Shown: one piece after another, positions 9,079 to 17,811 of the stretch
How positions within the stretch are numbered: position 1 is the first letter of the stretch
Layout of the letters: every line of letters begins with the position of its first letter
Assembly (NCBI GenBank): GCA_029976005.1
Contig: JARKOQ010000122.1
Location: 41,851-105,850 of the forward strand
Length of the DNA stretch: 64,000 bases
Direction of reading: 5' to 3'
Source: Aggregatilineales bacterium
GTDB lineage: Bacteria; Chloroflexota; Anaerolineae; Aggregatilineales; Ch27
The notes under the pieces: generated by a model
Databases searched by the model: none
Seen by the model: only the letters and a program-made list of their open reading frames with translations
What the model was told of the DNA's origin: nothing
Position numbers and translations under genes: made by a program

Positions 9079-9227
9079 CGCTTCAAGTGACCCATCGCGA
9101 AACATTAGGCGTTTCCGTGTTGGCCTCACCTCCCTGACAGCGAGAGGTGAGGGTGAGCGCACACATTTCCACCGGATGTTTCAGACAGACCACCTGATAC
9201 TACAATATCACGCTCCGTGCCACAAAA

Positions 9228-10883
9228 CTAGTCGAGCGCGACCTTGCCGCACAGGTGGACGCGCACGCCCATCGCGTCGAACATGGCTGCCTTGGCCGCC
9301 AGAGCCTTGTCGGCGACGTCGGCCGAGGGGGCGTAGACCACCTGGATGTGGTTGGCCTTGTGGCGGGCCATGAACTGGTCGCGGCTGACTCCGTATAGCA
9401 CGGCGCTCATCAGCGGCCAGGCCGGGGTGGTCGCCTGCCAGCGGCGCTGCGTCTCGGCTTCCGGCAGGGTGACGGCCGCGCCGCGCCCCAGGTCGACGTG
9501 CAGCCCGCCGTTCATGACGTACACCCGGCTCCAGACAAGCTCGCCCGGCTTGCTGACGCCCTTGAGCGTGCCGCCGCCGAAGGGGAAGTACATCGGCGGC
9601 TGGCGCTCGCTGGAGGCCTCGGCGTAGCCCCTGGCGAAGTGCGAGGCGGGCACCGCGCCGGAGATCAGGAAGACCCACACGAAATCATCCAGGCCATCGC
9701 CTTTGAAATGTTCGCCCCAGCGCACGTCGTGCAGGGTGGTGGAGGGATCGAGGCCCATCGCCGTCCAGACCCGGTTGGTCACCAGGGCGTCCAGGGCCGC
9801 GCCCTCGTCCACCTCGTTGAAGTGAGGCAGCGCCTTGCCGGCATACAATTCCTCGCCCGTCTTCGCGTGGTAGACCGGCGGCCGGTCGGGATTGTTGAGC
9901 AGACCCTCGACCAGGTCCGAAGCCGGGGCCATGTCCTTGAGGCCCTGCTGGTACTGGATGCCGATCGCCGCGCAGCCGAAGTCGTGGGCGATCCGCACCG
10001 CGGCGATGTACATCTTGCACTGGCCCAGGATTTGCGCGTCGGTCAGGTCCGTGGCTTCGTTCGGGCCGGTGACGAAGGTCATGCCGCGCGCGTCCAGCCA
10101 GGCGCGGACGGCCTGGGCCTCGGCGTCCGTCACCGTGCGCATGGCGGCGACCAGGGCCGACTGGCTCAGGCGCTCCTTGTAGACTCCGGCCGGGTTGAGC
10201 AGCTCGTCCTCGAGGATGCCGTTGTACATGCCCATGCAGCCCTCGTCGAAGACGCCCAGGATGGCCTTGTCGTGCTTGAGCTGGGCGGCCAGGGTGCGGC
10301 CCAGGACGGCTTCCGGGGCGGGCAGGCGGGCCGGGGTGAGGTCGCGCACGTGGCTGGTATCGTGGGTGATCGTGCCTTCGCGCAGCCACTGGCGGATGCC
10401 GTTTTGGAAGAAGGCGTCGGTGAAGTCCTCGCTCCAGATCGTGCTGTATTTGACACCCATCTTGGTCAGGCAGCCGTTGAGGTTGAGCATGCCCACCAGA
10501 CCGGGCCACTGGCCGGCCCAGTTGGCGACGGTCAGGATCGGGCCGCGATGGGCGCGCAGCCCGGCCAGCACGTGGTGGCTGTACTGCCACACGGCTTCGG
10601 CCACGATCAGCCGGGCGTCGGGGTGGATGTTCTTGAAGATGTCCATGCCCATCCGCTGGCTGGAGATGAAGCCGTGCTGCTCGACCGGGTCGTAGGGATG
10701 GCCGCGCCGGACGGTGATCCCCTCGCGGGCGAAGGCGGCCACGACAGCCTTTTCCATCGCTTCCTGGGCTGCCCAACATTCCTGGTTGGCGGACAGGCGC
10801 AGGTCGCCGCTGGCGACCAGGATGGCCTCGTTGGCGGGGACGGGCGCCGGCTTGACCACTTCGGGCACTGGATAAACGTTCAT
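9228..10883 (-). CDS. L-fucose/L-arabinose isomerase family protein
   Basis: 551 residues of the fucose/arabinose-isomerase superfamily. The N-terminal half resembles the substrate-sensing Rossmann-like domains (VASGDLRLSANQECW; ANWAGQWPGLVGMLN). The middle has FDEGCMGMYNGILEDELLN, corresponding to the metal/substrate Glu region of FucI. The C-terminal region includes a FPFGGGTLKGVSKPGELVW barrel segment. The usual reaction is Mn2+-dependent aldose-ketose isomerisation. GAGAGGA lies six bases before the start. The start overlaps the LacI stop as ATGA (10880-10883), so regulator and enzyme are one transcript. No kinase, aldolase or transporter is adjacent. The real substrate is unknown. Confidence 0.8.
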   Translation of the reverse strand: MNVYPVPEVVKPAPVPANEAILVASGDLRLSANQECWAAQEAMEKAVVAAFAREGITVRRGHPYDPVEQHGFISSQRMGMDIFKNIHPDARLIVAEAVWQYSHHVLAGLRAHRGPILTVANWAGQWPGLVGMLNLNGCLTKMGVKYSTIWSEDFTDAFFQNGIRQWLREGTITHDTSHVRDLTPARLPAPEAVLGRTLAAQLKHDKAILGVFDEGCMGMYNGILEDELLNPAGVYKERLSQSALVAAMRTVTDAEAQAVRAWLDARGMTFVTGPNEATDLTDAQILGQCKMYIAAVRIAHDFGCAAIGIQYQQGLKDMAPASDLVEGLLNNPDRPPVYHAKTGEELYAGKALPHFNEVDEGAALDALVTNRVWTAMGLDPSTTLHDVRWGEHFKGDGLDDFVWVFLISGAVPASHFARGYAEASSERQPPMYFPFGGGTLKGVSKPGELVWSRVYVMNGGLHVDLGRGAAVTLPEAETQRRWQATTPAWPLMSAVLYGVSRDQFMARHKANHIQVVYAPSADVADKALAAKAAMFDAMGVRVHLCGKVALD

Positions 10884-11908
10884 CTGCGATCCTCTCTATC
10901 TATGGACAAGGGCCTCTGGCTGGACTGGCGAACGCGCAGGCGAGTCTTCAGCTCGACCTTCTGGAACGGGCGGGATGCGTCCTGGATGCGTTTCATCAGC
11001 AGCTCGGCGGCCGTCTGACCCAATTCATAGACCGGCTGTTCGACCACGGTCAGCGGCGGGTCGATCAGCGCCGCCCAATCGAGGTTGTCGAAGGCCCCCA
11101 GCGCGACATCCTCCGGGATGCGCCATCCCCGTTCGCGGATGGCGTTCAGCGCGCCGAGGGCCAGCAGGTTGTTGCCGCAAAAGAGGGCGGTGGGCCGTTC
11201 GGGCAGGTCCAACAGCTCCCCGGCCAGCCGGTCGCCGACCGCCTTGCGCGGCTGCCCGGTCCGGATCAGGGCCGGATCGACCGGCAGACCGTGGGCCTTG
11301 AGGGCCTGGACATATCCTTCGCGCCGCTGGCTGCCGGTGGTCACGACCCTGGGAGCCAGGATCGCCCCGATCCGGGTGTGGCCCGCGCCGATCAGGTGGC
11401 TGACAGCCTGGAACGCGCCCTCGACGTTATCGACCAGCACCGTATCCACCTGGAGATCGCGCATCTGGCGGTCGACGGCGACCACCGGCACGCCGGCCTC
11501 CAGCAGTAGCCGGGCGGGACTGCCGGTTTCGCGGGTGGGCGTGATCAGCACGCCGGAGACCTGCTCGGCCTGCATCAGCTCGATGTACAGGCGTTCCTTG
11601 TGGATGTCCTCGTCCGAGTTGCACAGGATGACGGCGTACCCGGCCTGCTGGGCAACGTCCTCCACCGCGCGGACCAGGGCGGTGAAGAAGGGGTTCTGGA
11701 TGTCGGAGATGATCAGGCCGATCAGGCGCGTCCGTTTGACGCGCAGGCTGCGGGCCACCCGGCTGGGGCGGTAGCCCAGGGCCTGGATTGCTTCCTGCAC
11801 GCGCTGGCGGATTTCAGGCCGGACGTGAGGCTTGTCCGTCAGGACGCGCGAGACGGTCGCATTGGAGACCCCCGCAAGACGTGCCACATCCTTGATCGTG
11901 ACCGGCAT
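10880..11908 (-). CDS. LacI family transcriptional regulator
   Basis: 342 residues. The N-terminal helix-turn-helix is textbook: TIKDVARLAGVSNATVSRVL, then the hinge helix RPSRVARSLRVKRT. The periplasmic-binding-like effector domain starts at LIGLIISDIQNPFF and ends about residue 330. It is the first gene of a two-gene operon with the isomerase-family enzyme. Two palindromic operators lie directly upstream, one over the predicted transcription start, which indicates autoregulation. The effector is probably a sugar or sugar derivative handled by the downstream enzyme. Confidence 0.95.
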   Translation of the reverse strand: MPVTIKDVARLAGVSNATVSRVLTDKPHVRPEIRQRVQEAIQALGYRPSRVARSLRVKRTRLIGLIISDIQNPFFTALVRAVEDVAQQAGYAVILCNSDEDIHKERLYIELMQAEQVSGVLITPTRETGSPARLLLEAGVPVVAVDRQMRDLQVDTVLVDNVEGAFQAVSHLIGAGHTRIGAILAPRVVTTGSQRREGYVQALKAHGLPVDPALIRTGQPRKAVGDRLAGELLDLPERPTALFCGNNLLALGALNAIRERGWRIPEDVALGAFDNLDWAALIDPPLTVVEQPVYELGQTAAELLMKRIQDASRPFQKVELKTRLRVRQSSQRPLSIDREDRR

Positions 11909-11920
11909 AGCTGCATCTGT

Positions 11921-11938
11921 CCTGCAAACGATTACAGG
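11921..11938. promoter_or_regulatory. Probable LacI operator O2 (imperfect palindrome)
   Basis: CCTGCAAACGATTACAGG has an inverted repeat with a central CG, the usual LacI-family operator form. It shares the CGATTACA half with the perfect site at 12019-12036. It lies 13 bases before the LacI start codon, inside the leader. The two site centres are 98 bases apart, so looping is possible. Confidence 0.65.
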
Positions 11939-12018
11939 TGCTATAGACCAGAACCCGCCTCGCGTTCGAAAAATAACGCGCTATTTGCCAGGCCGCGAGC
12001 CGGGAAAACGAGCCAGAT

Positions 12019-12036
12019 GTTGTAATCGATTACAAC
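12019..12036. promoter_or_regulatory. Probable LacI operator O1 (perfect 18-bp palindrome)
   Basis: GTTGTAATCGATTACAAC is a perfect palindrome centred on CG. It begins four bases past the predicted -10 element and covers the expected transcription start of the LacI/isomerase operon. Repressor bound here would block initiation. Confidence 0.8.
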
Positions 12037-12039
12037 TCC

Positions 12040-12068
12040 AATAAAGCACCGAATGGCCGGTCTGTCAA
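12040..12068 (-). promoter_or_regulatory. Promoter of the LacI/isomerase operon
   Basis: On the minus strand, TTGACA (12063-12068) is followed after 17 bases by TTTATT (12040-12045). The -35 is perfect and the -10 is four of six. Expected start is near 12033, inside operator O1. Confidence 0.65.
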
Positions 12069-12086
12069 TAGGCTCGCCGGCGCGGA

Positions 12087-13964
12087 TCAGCCCTGCCCGC
12101 CGATCGTAACCGTGGTGAACAGCCCCACATCGACCGTCAGGCTGATCGTCTCCCCGTCGCGCACCGGAGTCAGATCGACAGGCTCCCCCAAAAATGCAAG
12201 CGCGCTGGCGGTGGGCGGGTCTCCGGGCCAGACAAAGCGCAGGATCACACGGCGCGGTTCTGGCTGGAAATCGGCATCCAGCACAGGATTGAACAGCCGC
12301 GCCTGCATCTGGTCGCCCTGGCGGAACAGCTCCACGAACAGGCCCTCCCCGCCTTCCACGCGGATCGGCGTGGTGGCGATCCGGGCGACGGCGTCGGCGA
12401 TCGATACCGCCGCGACCGGGGGAACCAGGTCGGCCTGATCCCAGGCATCCCGCGTCAGCGCGTTCCCGATCAGGAGCAACGTGCCGCCGTAGCGGGCGAC
12501 TTCGCGCCGCACTGCTTCAGTCGCATAGGTGACCTCGGGGAAGATGACGTAGGGGAAGGCGTGCATGTCCAGGATGTGCTGCTCGGTAAGGATCACGTAG
12601 GGCAGGCCCGCCGCGTCGAGTCCGTGCTGGACATCCGCCAGGGCTTGCAGGCTGGCCCCGCCGCTCTGGTTGCGGGTGCGGCCGGAGTAGATCACGGCGA
12701 CCTCGGCGGCGGGCTGTGCGCCGTCGTAGGCGGAGGCATGCGCGGCGATCCAGCGCAGCAGCTCGGCCCGCCAGCCGGCATCGGTCGTCGCGTCGAGCAT
12801 GGTCGGCGCCTGGGTTTCCCAGAAGGAAAGCTGGTGGGCATAGGTGATGGCCGCCAGGGCGCGCGAGTCGGGCGCGGCGCTGGCGTAACACAGGCTCCAG
12901 TTGACCCGGTTGAAGGCCTGGTAGCGCTTGTAGACATCCCGCGTGAACTGCCAGTCGTCCAGGGTGAAGGCAATCGCGCCGCCTTCATCCTGACGGTGGC
13001 CGAACTCGTGTCCGGCGATGTCGATCGCCACGTCGGCGACGACGGTGTCGTAACCGGTTTCGAGCGTCCCGGTGTCCGAGTAGCCCGGCCATTCTTCGAC
13101 GATCAGCCGCAGGTCCGGCTGGACGGCCTGGGCGCGGGCGCGAATCTCGTCCAGGAAGTCGCGCCAGACGGTCGGCCGCCAGTCCAGCCAGCGCTGGAAG
13201 GCCACGCCGTCATCGGCCAGGTGGTAGGGCAGTTCCAGGCCGGTCGCGGCGCGGAAGGCTGTGGCGCTGAATGCGCTGAAGTCCGCCAGGCGATCGTCGT
13301 AGCTGAAGTAGTACGGCACATCGATCCAGAGGCCGTCCGCGCCGAGGCGGGCGATCCCTTCCGCCCGCGCCAGGATCGCCGCGCGGTAGCCCGGCGCGAG
13401 CGGGTTGGCCCAGGCATCGGCGGTATCCTCGTCCAGCCAGAAGGCGTCGACCACGCCGGGTTGGAAGGCCATCGGCTGGCCGTGCTGGTCGACCTGGAGC
13501 CAGTCGGGATGGACGCGCTCGATCGCGGTTTCGGGACGTTCAGAATAGTTGAGGGTCTCGATCTCCGCGCCGCTGAAATAGAAGAAGACCTTGATCCCGT
13601 AGCGGTGCGCCTCATCGATGATAGCTTCGGCCAGGGGATAGAAGGTCAGGGCCGGGTCGTTCAGGAAGGCGTCCGTGGTGTTGGTGATGCCCATGTCGGC
13701 GTCCAGCCACAGCGCGCCTTCCTCGGCGGCGCGGCGTACGGTGGCGCGGGCCGCTTGCAGGGCCTCGGCCTCGATCGGCCGGGTGAGGTCGCCCGGATCG
13801 AAAGAGTAGCCGACGATGGCCGTCACGGTGGAGGGGACATTGGCGACCGGCAGGCCGTTCAGCGGGACGAGCGTCCGGCCGGGCGGGTCGGCGGATGCAC
13901 GTCCCAGACCCGCCAGGAGCAGGATCAGCCCCAGTCCGGCCAGCAAGCCACGCTTGAGTGGCAT
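12087..13964 (-). CDS. Secreted glycoside-hydrolase-like protein (TIM barrel plus GATase-like domain)
   Basis: Start placed at ATG 13964: AAGGAG lies six bases upstream inside the longer ORF, whose first ATG at 13982 lacks such a box. The 625-residue product has a signal peptide (KRGLLAGLGLILLLAGLGRASA). The barrel part has segments typical of clan-A-like hydrolases: GALWLDADMGITN, GIKVFFYFSG, ADGLWIDVPYY and LIVEEWPGY, whose acidic residues could be catalytic. The C-terminal 200 residues (YVIFPEVTYATEAVRREVARYGGTLLLIG) resemble the GATase-like domain of GH42-type enzymes, followed by a beta domain. No family can be named with certainty. It is the most distal gene of the minus-strand transporter region, so extracellular glycan cleavage is the likely role. 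Confidence 0.65.
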   Translation of the reverse strand: MPLKRGLLAGLGLILLLAGLGRASADPPGRTLVPLNGLPVANVPSTVTAIVGYSFDPGDLTRPIEAEALQAARATVRRAAEEGALWLDADMGITNTTDAFLNDPALTFYPLAEAIIDEAHRYGIKVFFYFSGAEIETLNYSERPETAIERVHPDWLQVDQHGQPMAFQPGVVDAFWLDEDTADAWANPLAPGYRAAILARAEGIARLGADGLWIDVPYYFSYDDRLADFSAFSATAFRAATGLELPYHLADDGVAFQRWLDWRPTVWRDFLDEIRARAQAVQPDLRLIVEEWPGYSDTGTLETGYDTVVADVAIDIAGHEFGHRQDEGGAIAFTLDDWQFTRDVYKRYQAFNRVNWSLCYASAAPDSRALAAITYAHQLSFWETQAPTMLDATTDAGWRAELLRWIAAHASAYDGAQPAAEVAVIYSGRTRNQSGGASLQALADVQHGLDAAGLPYVILTEQHILDMHAFPYVIFPEVTYATEAVRREVARYGGTLLLIGNALTRDAWDQADLVPPVAAVSIADAVARIATTPIRVEGGEGLFVELFRQGDQMQARLFNPVLDADFQPEPRRVILRFVWPGDPPTASALAFLGEPVDLTPVRDGETISLTVDVGLFTTVTIGGQG

Positions 13965-14001
13965 CGCCTTCTCCTTGGGCATTCCGGGCTGGCGAAACGA
14001 G

Positions 14002-14250
14002 TCAGCGGTGCTCGTCGGGCGGCTCGTCCGGGGGCTGGCCGCGCCGGGCGGCCAGCCGTTCCAGCCAGCCGAAGAAGTCCGTGCGGATCAGCAGCACCAC
14101 GCCCAGGATCAGCGCCCCGCCGATCAGGGCGCTGCACACGCTCACGACGAATTCGGCGCTGCCCGGCTTCTGAACGAAGACCATCAGCAGGCCCAGGCCG
14201 CCGATGAAAATTCCCAGGCGCAGGAAGCCTTGCAGCGAATCACGACCCAT
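14002..14250 (-). CDS. Small two-TM membrane protein
   Basis: 82 residues with two hydrophobic helices (about 10-26 and 34-56) and a charged Pro-rich tail (RRGQPPDEPPDEHR). Its start overlaps the end of the ATP-binding subunit gene by 11 bases, so it is translationally coupled to the transporter. Family unknown. An accessory or stabilising role for the transporter is only suggested by position. Confidence 0.6.
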   Translation of the reverse strand: MGRDSLQGFLRLGIFIGGLGLLMVFVQKPGSAEFVVSVCSALIGGALILGVVLLIRTDFFGWLERLAARRGQPPDEPPDEHR

Positions 14251-15262
14251 GCGCGCGCAGCCCCATGCCCCGCGTCAGCGGCGTGCAGGCCACCGTCTGC
14301 CTGCCCTCCGGCGCGGGCTCCAGCACAGGCAGATCGGTGTTGCACACCCCGTCCACGAAAAACGGGCAGCGCGGATGGAAGGCGCAGCCGGGCGGCACCT
14401 CCAGCAGGCTGGGGATGTCCTCGCTGCGGAGCTGCATGCGCTGTTTGCTGCGCGTGATCTCCGGGTCGGCCTCGGGGATGGCCGAGATCAGGGCGCGGGT
14501 GTAGGGATGGGCCGGATGGGCGATGATGTCCGGGGTGGGGCCGACTTCGACCACGCGCCCCAGGTACATCACAGCGATCCGCCCGCCCCAGGCGAAGTAC
14601 TTGGCCAGGGCCAGGTCATGGGTGATGAACACGATCGCGATCCCGTATTCGTCGCGCAGGCGGTGCAGGGTCTTGAGCAGGCTGACCCGGATGCTGACGT
14701 CGACCATGCTGACCGCTTCATCGGCCACGATCAGGCGCGGGTTGACGGTCAGGGCGCGGGCCACGCTGACTCGCTGGCGCTGGCCGCCGCTGAGCTGGTG
14801 CGGGTATTTGTTGACGATATCGCCCGGCGGGGTCAGGTCGACCAGGGTGAGCAGCTCCCAGATGCGACGGCGCACCGCGCCGCGCCCCTCCACCATCTTG
14901 TGGTGGCTCAGGGGGAAGGACAGAATCTGCCCGACCGTGTGGGCGGGGTTGAGCGAGGCGAACGGGTCCTGGTGGATGATCTGCATCGCCTTGCGGTACT
15001 CGGCGCGCTCCTTGCCTTGCAGCCCTTCCACCGGGCGGCCCCGGTAGAGGACGTTGCCTTCGGACTGGTTGAGCAGCCCGACCATGATCCGGCCGGTGGT
15101 GGTTTTGCCGCAACCGCTTTCACCGACCAGGCACAGGATTTCGCTTTCCTCCACCGCCAGGTTGATGTTCTGCAGGGCGTTGACGCGCGTCCTGCCCTGC
15201 GCGAACGAGCGGTTCACGTGCTGGAGTTCGATGAGCGGAGCCTGAGAGAGTGTGTCACCCAT
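14240..15262 (-). CDS. Dpp/Opp-type ABC transporter ATP-binding subunit (second ATPase, DppF-like)
   Basis: 340 residues. Walker A is GESGCGKTTTGR, the signature is LSGGQRQRVSVARAL and Walker B LIVADEAVSMVD, with AVS where most family members have PVS. The C-terminal oligopeptide-transporter extension carries the GCAFHPRCPF...C cysteine motif found in DppD/DppF/OppF proteins. It would pair with the other ATPase (15565-16620) to energise uptake. It is separated from that gene by about 300 bases holding palindromic repeats, unlike the tight spacing elsewhere in the set. The substrate may be peptide or oligosaccharide. Confidence 0.92.
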   Translation of the reverse strand: MGDTLSQAPLIELQHVNRSFAQGRTRVNALQNINLAVEESEILCLVGESGCGKTTTGRIMVGLLNQSEGNVLYRGRPVEGLQGKERAEYRKAMQIIHQDPFASLNPAHTVGQILSFPLSHHKMVEGRGAVRRRIWELLTLVDLTPPGDIVNKYPHQLSGGQRQRVSVARALTVNPRLIVADEAVSMVDVSIRVSLLKTLHRLRDEYGIAIVFITHDLALAKYFAWGGRIAVMYLGRVVEVGPTPDIIAHPAHPYTRALISAIPEADPEITRSKQRMQLRSEDIPSLLEVPPGCAFHPRCPFFVDGVCNTDLPVLEPAPEGRQTVACTPLTRGMGLRAHGS

Positions 15263-15394
15263 GAGTCGTGTCCGATCCAGTGAATCTCAGGAAAAGAACC
15301 TGGTTATCAGGCTTACTGCGATCTGGGGGATGCGGCCGTTCGATAGCCCGTGCCGGCAGTTTTGTCGCCGCCAGGTCACGGGCTAGGGATACAA

Positions 15395-15490
15395 AGTCCG
15401 CTGAAGCGGACTCAAAAACCCAAAACGCCAGCCCAAGAGCCTGCTTCAGCAGGCTTTTTTGACTGTGTAGCCGGGGACTTGAGTCCCCGG
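15395..15490. repeat. Cluster of three palindromic hairpins inside the transporter gene set
   Basis: Three perfect hairpins in about 100 bases: AGTCCGCT/AGCGGACT (15395-15412), AGCCTGCT/AGCAGGCT followed by TTTTTT (15438-15460), and CCGGGGACT/AGTCCCCGG (15471-15490), each with a two-base loop. The 302-base gap between the two ATPase genes (15263-15564) holds little else. A short minus-strand ORF across it reads through the repeats and is not a gene. Units of this wording are known as intergenic repeats in several phyla. The middle hairpin could terminate plus-strand transcription. Confidence 0.75.
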
Positions 15491-15564
15491 CGCGGCTGCT
15501 GCGCCACCAGATTGGGTTGCGTCCAATGACCGGATTCATATGTTAACCTTCATGAAAACGGCGA

Positions 15565-16620
15565 TCACAATCCAGCCGGGCTGTGCTGGCTTTCGGCCAG
15601 GCGTTGGCTCTGGGCCAGCACCTGGGCCGATTCGAAGCAGGCCACCTTGTGGCCGGGCGCTTCCTCCACCAGCGGCGGCACTTCCCGCGCGCAGCGCGGC
15701 GTGGCCAGCGGGCAGCGCGGGTGGAACTTGCAGCCGGTTGGCGGCTCGATCAGGTCCGGCGGGCTGCCGGGGATGCTGATCAGGTCCTGCGCGCCGCTGC
15801 TCAGGGTGGGGACCGCTTCCAGCAGGCCGAAGGTATAGGCGTGCCGCGCCCGGTAGAACACCTCGTTGACCGGGCCGATCTCCACGATTTCCCCGGCGTA
15901 CATGGTGGCGACCGTGTCGGCCATCTCCGCCGCGATCGACAGGTCGTGGCTGATAAAGACGATGCTGAAGCCCATCGACTCGCGCAGTTCCTTGAGCACT
16001 TCCAGGATCGTGCGCTGGGTCAGGATGTCCACGGCCGTGGTCGGCTCGTCCAGGATGACCACCTGTGGGTCGAGCAGGACGCCCATTGCCAGCAGCACCC
16101 GCTGGCGCATCCCGCCGCTCAACTCGTGCGGGTAGGCGTTGAAGACCCTGTCGGGGTCGAGCCGCACCCGGCGAAACAGTTCCAGCATCCGTTTGCGGGT
16201 GGCTTCCCGATCCGTCCGGCCGTGAGCGCGGGCCGTGTCGTAGACCATGTCGCGCACGCGGATCACCGGGTTGAGCGAGTTCAGCGCGGCCTGGAAGACC
16301 ATGGCGCACTCTGCCCAGCGGAAGTCGCGGAGCTGGCGGTTATTCAGATCGAGCAGATTGATCACTTCGCCGCCGCGGCTGGCGTACAGGATTTTGCCCT
16401 GGTCGATCTGGCCGGTCTTGGGCAGCAGGCGGATGATCCCCAGGCTGAGGGTCGATTTGCCGCAGCCGCTTTCGCCGATCAGGGCCAGGGTCTCGCCCTT
16501 GCGCAGGTCGAACGAGACCCGGTTGACCGCCTGGGTGCGCCCCCGGTGGGCGAGGTAGCTGATCGAGATGTCCTGAACGCTCAGCACGACGTCTTTAGGC
16601 AGCGTATCCATGCGGTGCAT
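15565..16620 (-). CDS. Dpp/Opp-type ABC transporter ATP-binding subunit (first ATPase, DppD-like)
   Basis: 351 residues from ATG 16620, one base after the permease stop codon; the longer upstream reading is antisense-like overlap with the permease gene. Walker A is GESGCGKSTLSLG, the signature LSGGMRQRVLLAMG and Walker B VVILDEPTTAVD. The oligopeptide-transporter C-terminal cysteine region (GCKFHPRCPLATPRC) is present. It works with the second ATPase at the inner face of the membrane beneath the two permeases. Confidence 0.93.
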   Translation of the reverse strand: MHRMDTLPKDVVLSVQDISISYLAHRGRTQAVNRVSFDLRKGETLALIGESGCGKSTLSLGIIRLLPKTGQIDQGKILYASRGGEVINLLDLNNRQLRDFRWAECAMVFQAALNSLNPVIRVRDMVYDTARAHGRTDREATRKRMLELFRRVRLDPDRVFNAYPHELSGGMRQRVLLAMGVLLDPQVVILDEPTTAVDILTQRTILEVLKELRESMGFSIVFISHDLSIAAEMADTVATMYAGEIVEIGPVNEVFYRARHAYTFGLLEAVPTLSSGAQDLISIPGSPPDLIEPPTGCKFHPRCPLATPRCAREVPPLVEEAPGHKVACFESAQVLAQSQRLAESQHSPAGL

Positions 16621-16621
16621 C

Positions 16622-17809
16622 CTAGAGGCCGGCGCGCAGGCGGGGATTGAAGACTTCCTCCAGCGAGCGCGTGAAAAGAACCAGAGAAAGTTGGAAAAGC
16701 GCCACGGCCAGCACCGGCGAGAGCAGCATGCTGGCGGCACTCGCCGAGAATAGCGCCCCCTGCGAGCGCCCCATGAAGATCATCACGCCCCAGTCCGGCT
16801 CGGTGAAGGGCACCATCCCCAGGAAAACCAGGCCGACGATGGCGTACATGGCCCCCCGGATGGAGAAGATCGTGCTGATCACGATGTAGCTGATCATCTG
16901 GGGCAGCACCTCGCGCAGCACGATGTGCGGCAGGCCCAGGTCCAGGGCGTAAGCCGCCTCCACGTAGTCGCGCTCGCGCAGGCTGAGCACCTGGGCGCGC
17001 ACCGCGCGCATCAGGGTCGGCCAGTCCAGCACGGCCAGCAGCAGGGCCAGGAAGAAGCGATCCTTGAAGCTGATCAGGCCGGCCAGCACCACCAGCAGCG
17101 GAAACTGGGGGATGGTCAGGATGAAGTTGGCGACGGCATTCATCAGTCGGTCGGGCAGGCCGCCGACCAAGGCGGCGATTGCCCCCAGGATCACGGCGAT
17201 GACCGAGGTGAGCACGCCTGCCTCAACGGCGGTGACGATCAGGGCGCGCCCGCCGTGGACGATGTGCGAGAGGATGTCGCGGCCCTGCCAATCCAGGCCC
17301 AGCGGGAACTCCGCCGACGGCCCCTGGAACAGGGTGATCGCGCCCTCCTGGCGGCGGTCGTAGTAGTGCGGCTCGCCGTCGTAGGGGATCACCATCGGGC
17401 CGAAGATGGTCAGCATGAAGAAAAAGGCCAGCCCCAGGAAACCCAGGAAGCCCGCCTTGTTGCGTACCAGGGCGCGGAGGCCCACCCGGATCGAGCGGCC
17501 CAGGGTCGCCAGGCGGCGCGTGATCATCGCACCGAAGGTTTCCTCGAAGTCGACTTCCTCAATCGTGGCCCGCGACAGGAAGGGATCGTCCCTGTCGGTG
17601 TAGGTGTAGGAGATCACCACGGCGACCGCCAGGACGATCATCGGCAGGCCGCCCAGCACGTTGCAGGCGAAGCCGCTGAACAGGCAGGCCAGGAAGCCGA
17701 GGAGGCCCGGCCCGAACGTTCGCCGGCGGATGCCGATGATCAGCGGCACGAGGCCGCACAGCGCGCCGATGACGAATCCGGTGGGACTGGCGACGCTTTG
17801 CAGGTCCAT
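16622..17809 (-). CDS. Dpp/Opp-type ABC transporter permease (DppC-like) with N-terminal extension
   Basis: 395 residues, about 90 longer than typical DppC/OppC. The core (about 105-395) has the DppC start RNKAGFLGFLGLAFFFMLTIF, the segment DWQGRDILSHIVHGGR and the EAA loop YVEAAYALDLGLPHIVLREVLP. The extra N terminus (1-70) contains about three hydrophobic segments, adding membrane helices not found in the standard five-to-six-TM protein. Start ATG 17809 lies two bases after the preceding stop, showing strong coupling. The extension may be lineage-specific. Confidence 0.92.
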   Translation of the reverse strand: MDLQSVASPTGFVIGALCGLVPLIIGIRRRTFGPGLLGFLACLFSGFACNVLGGLPMIVLAVAVVISYTYTDRDDPFLSRATIEEVDFEETFGAMITRRLATLGRSIRVGLRALVRNKAGFLGFLGLAFFFMLTIFGPMVIPYDGEPHYYDRRQEGAITLFQGPSAEFPLGLDWQGRDILSHIVHGGRALIVTAVEAGVLTSVIAVILGAIAALVGGLPDRLMNAVANFILTIPQFPLLVVLAGLISFKDRFFLALLLAVLDWPTLMRAVRAQVLSLRERDYVEAAYALDLGLPHIVLREVLPQMISYIVISTIFSIRGAMYAIVGLVFLGMVPFTEPDWGVMIFMGRSQGALFSASAASMLLSPVLAVALFQLSLVLFTRSLEEVFNPRLRAGL

Positions 17810-17811
17810 GG

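Noticed and set aside
15255..15539. 94-codon minus-strand ORF in the transporter gap
   Set aside because: It reads through three palindromic repeats and has no ribosome-binding site or recognisable domain.
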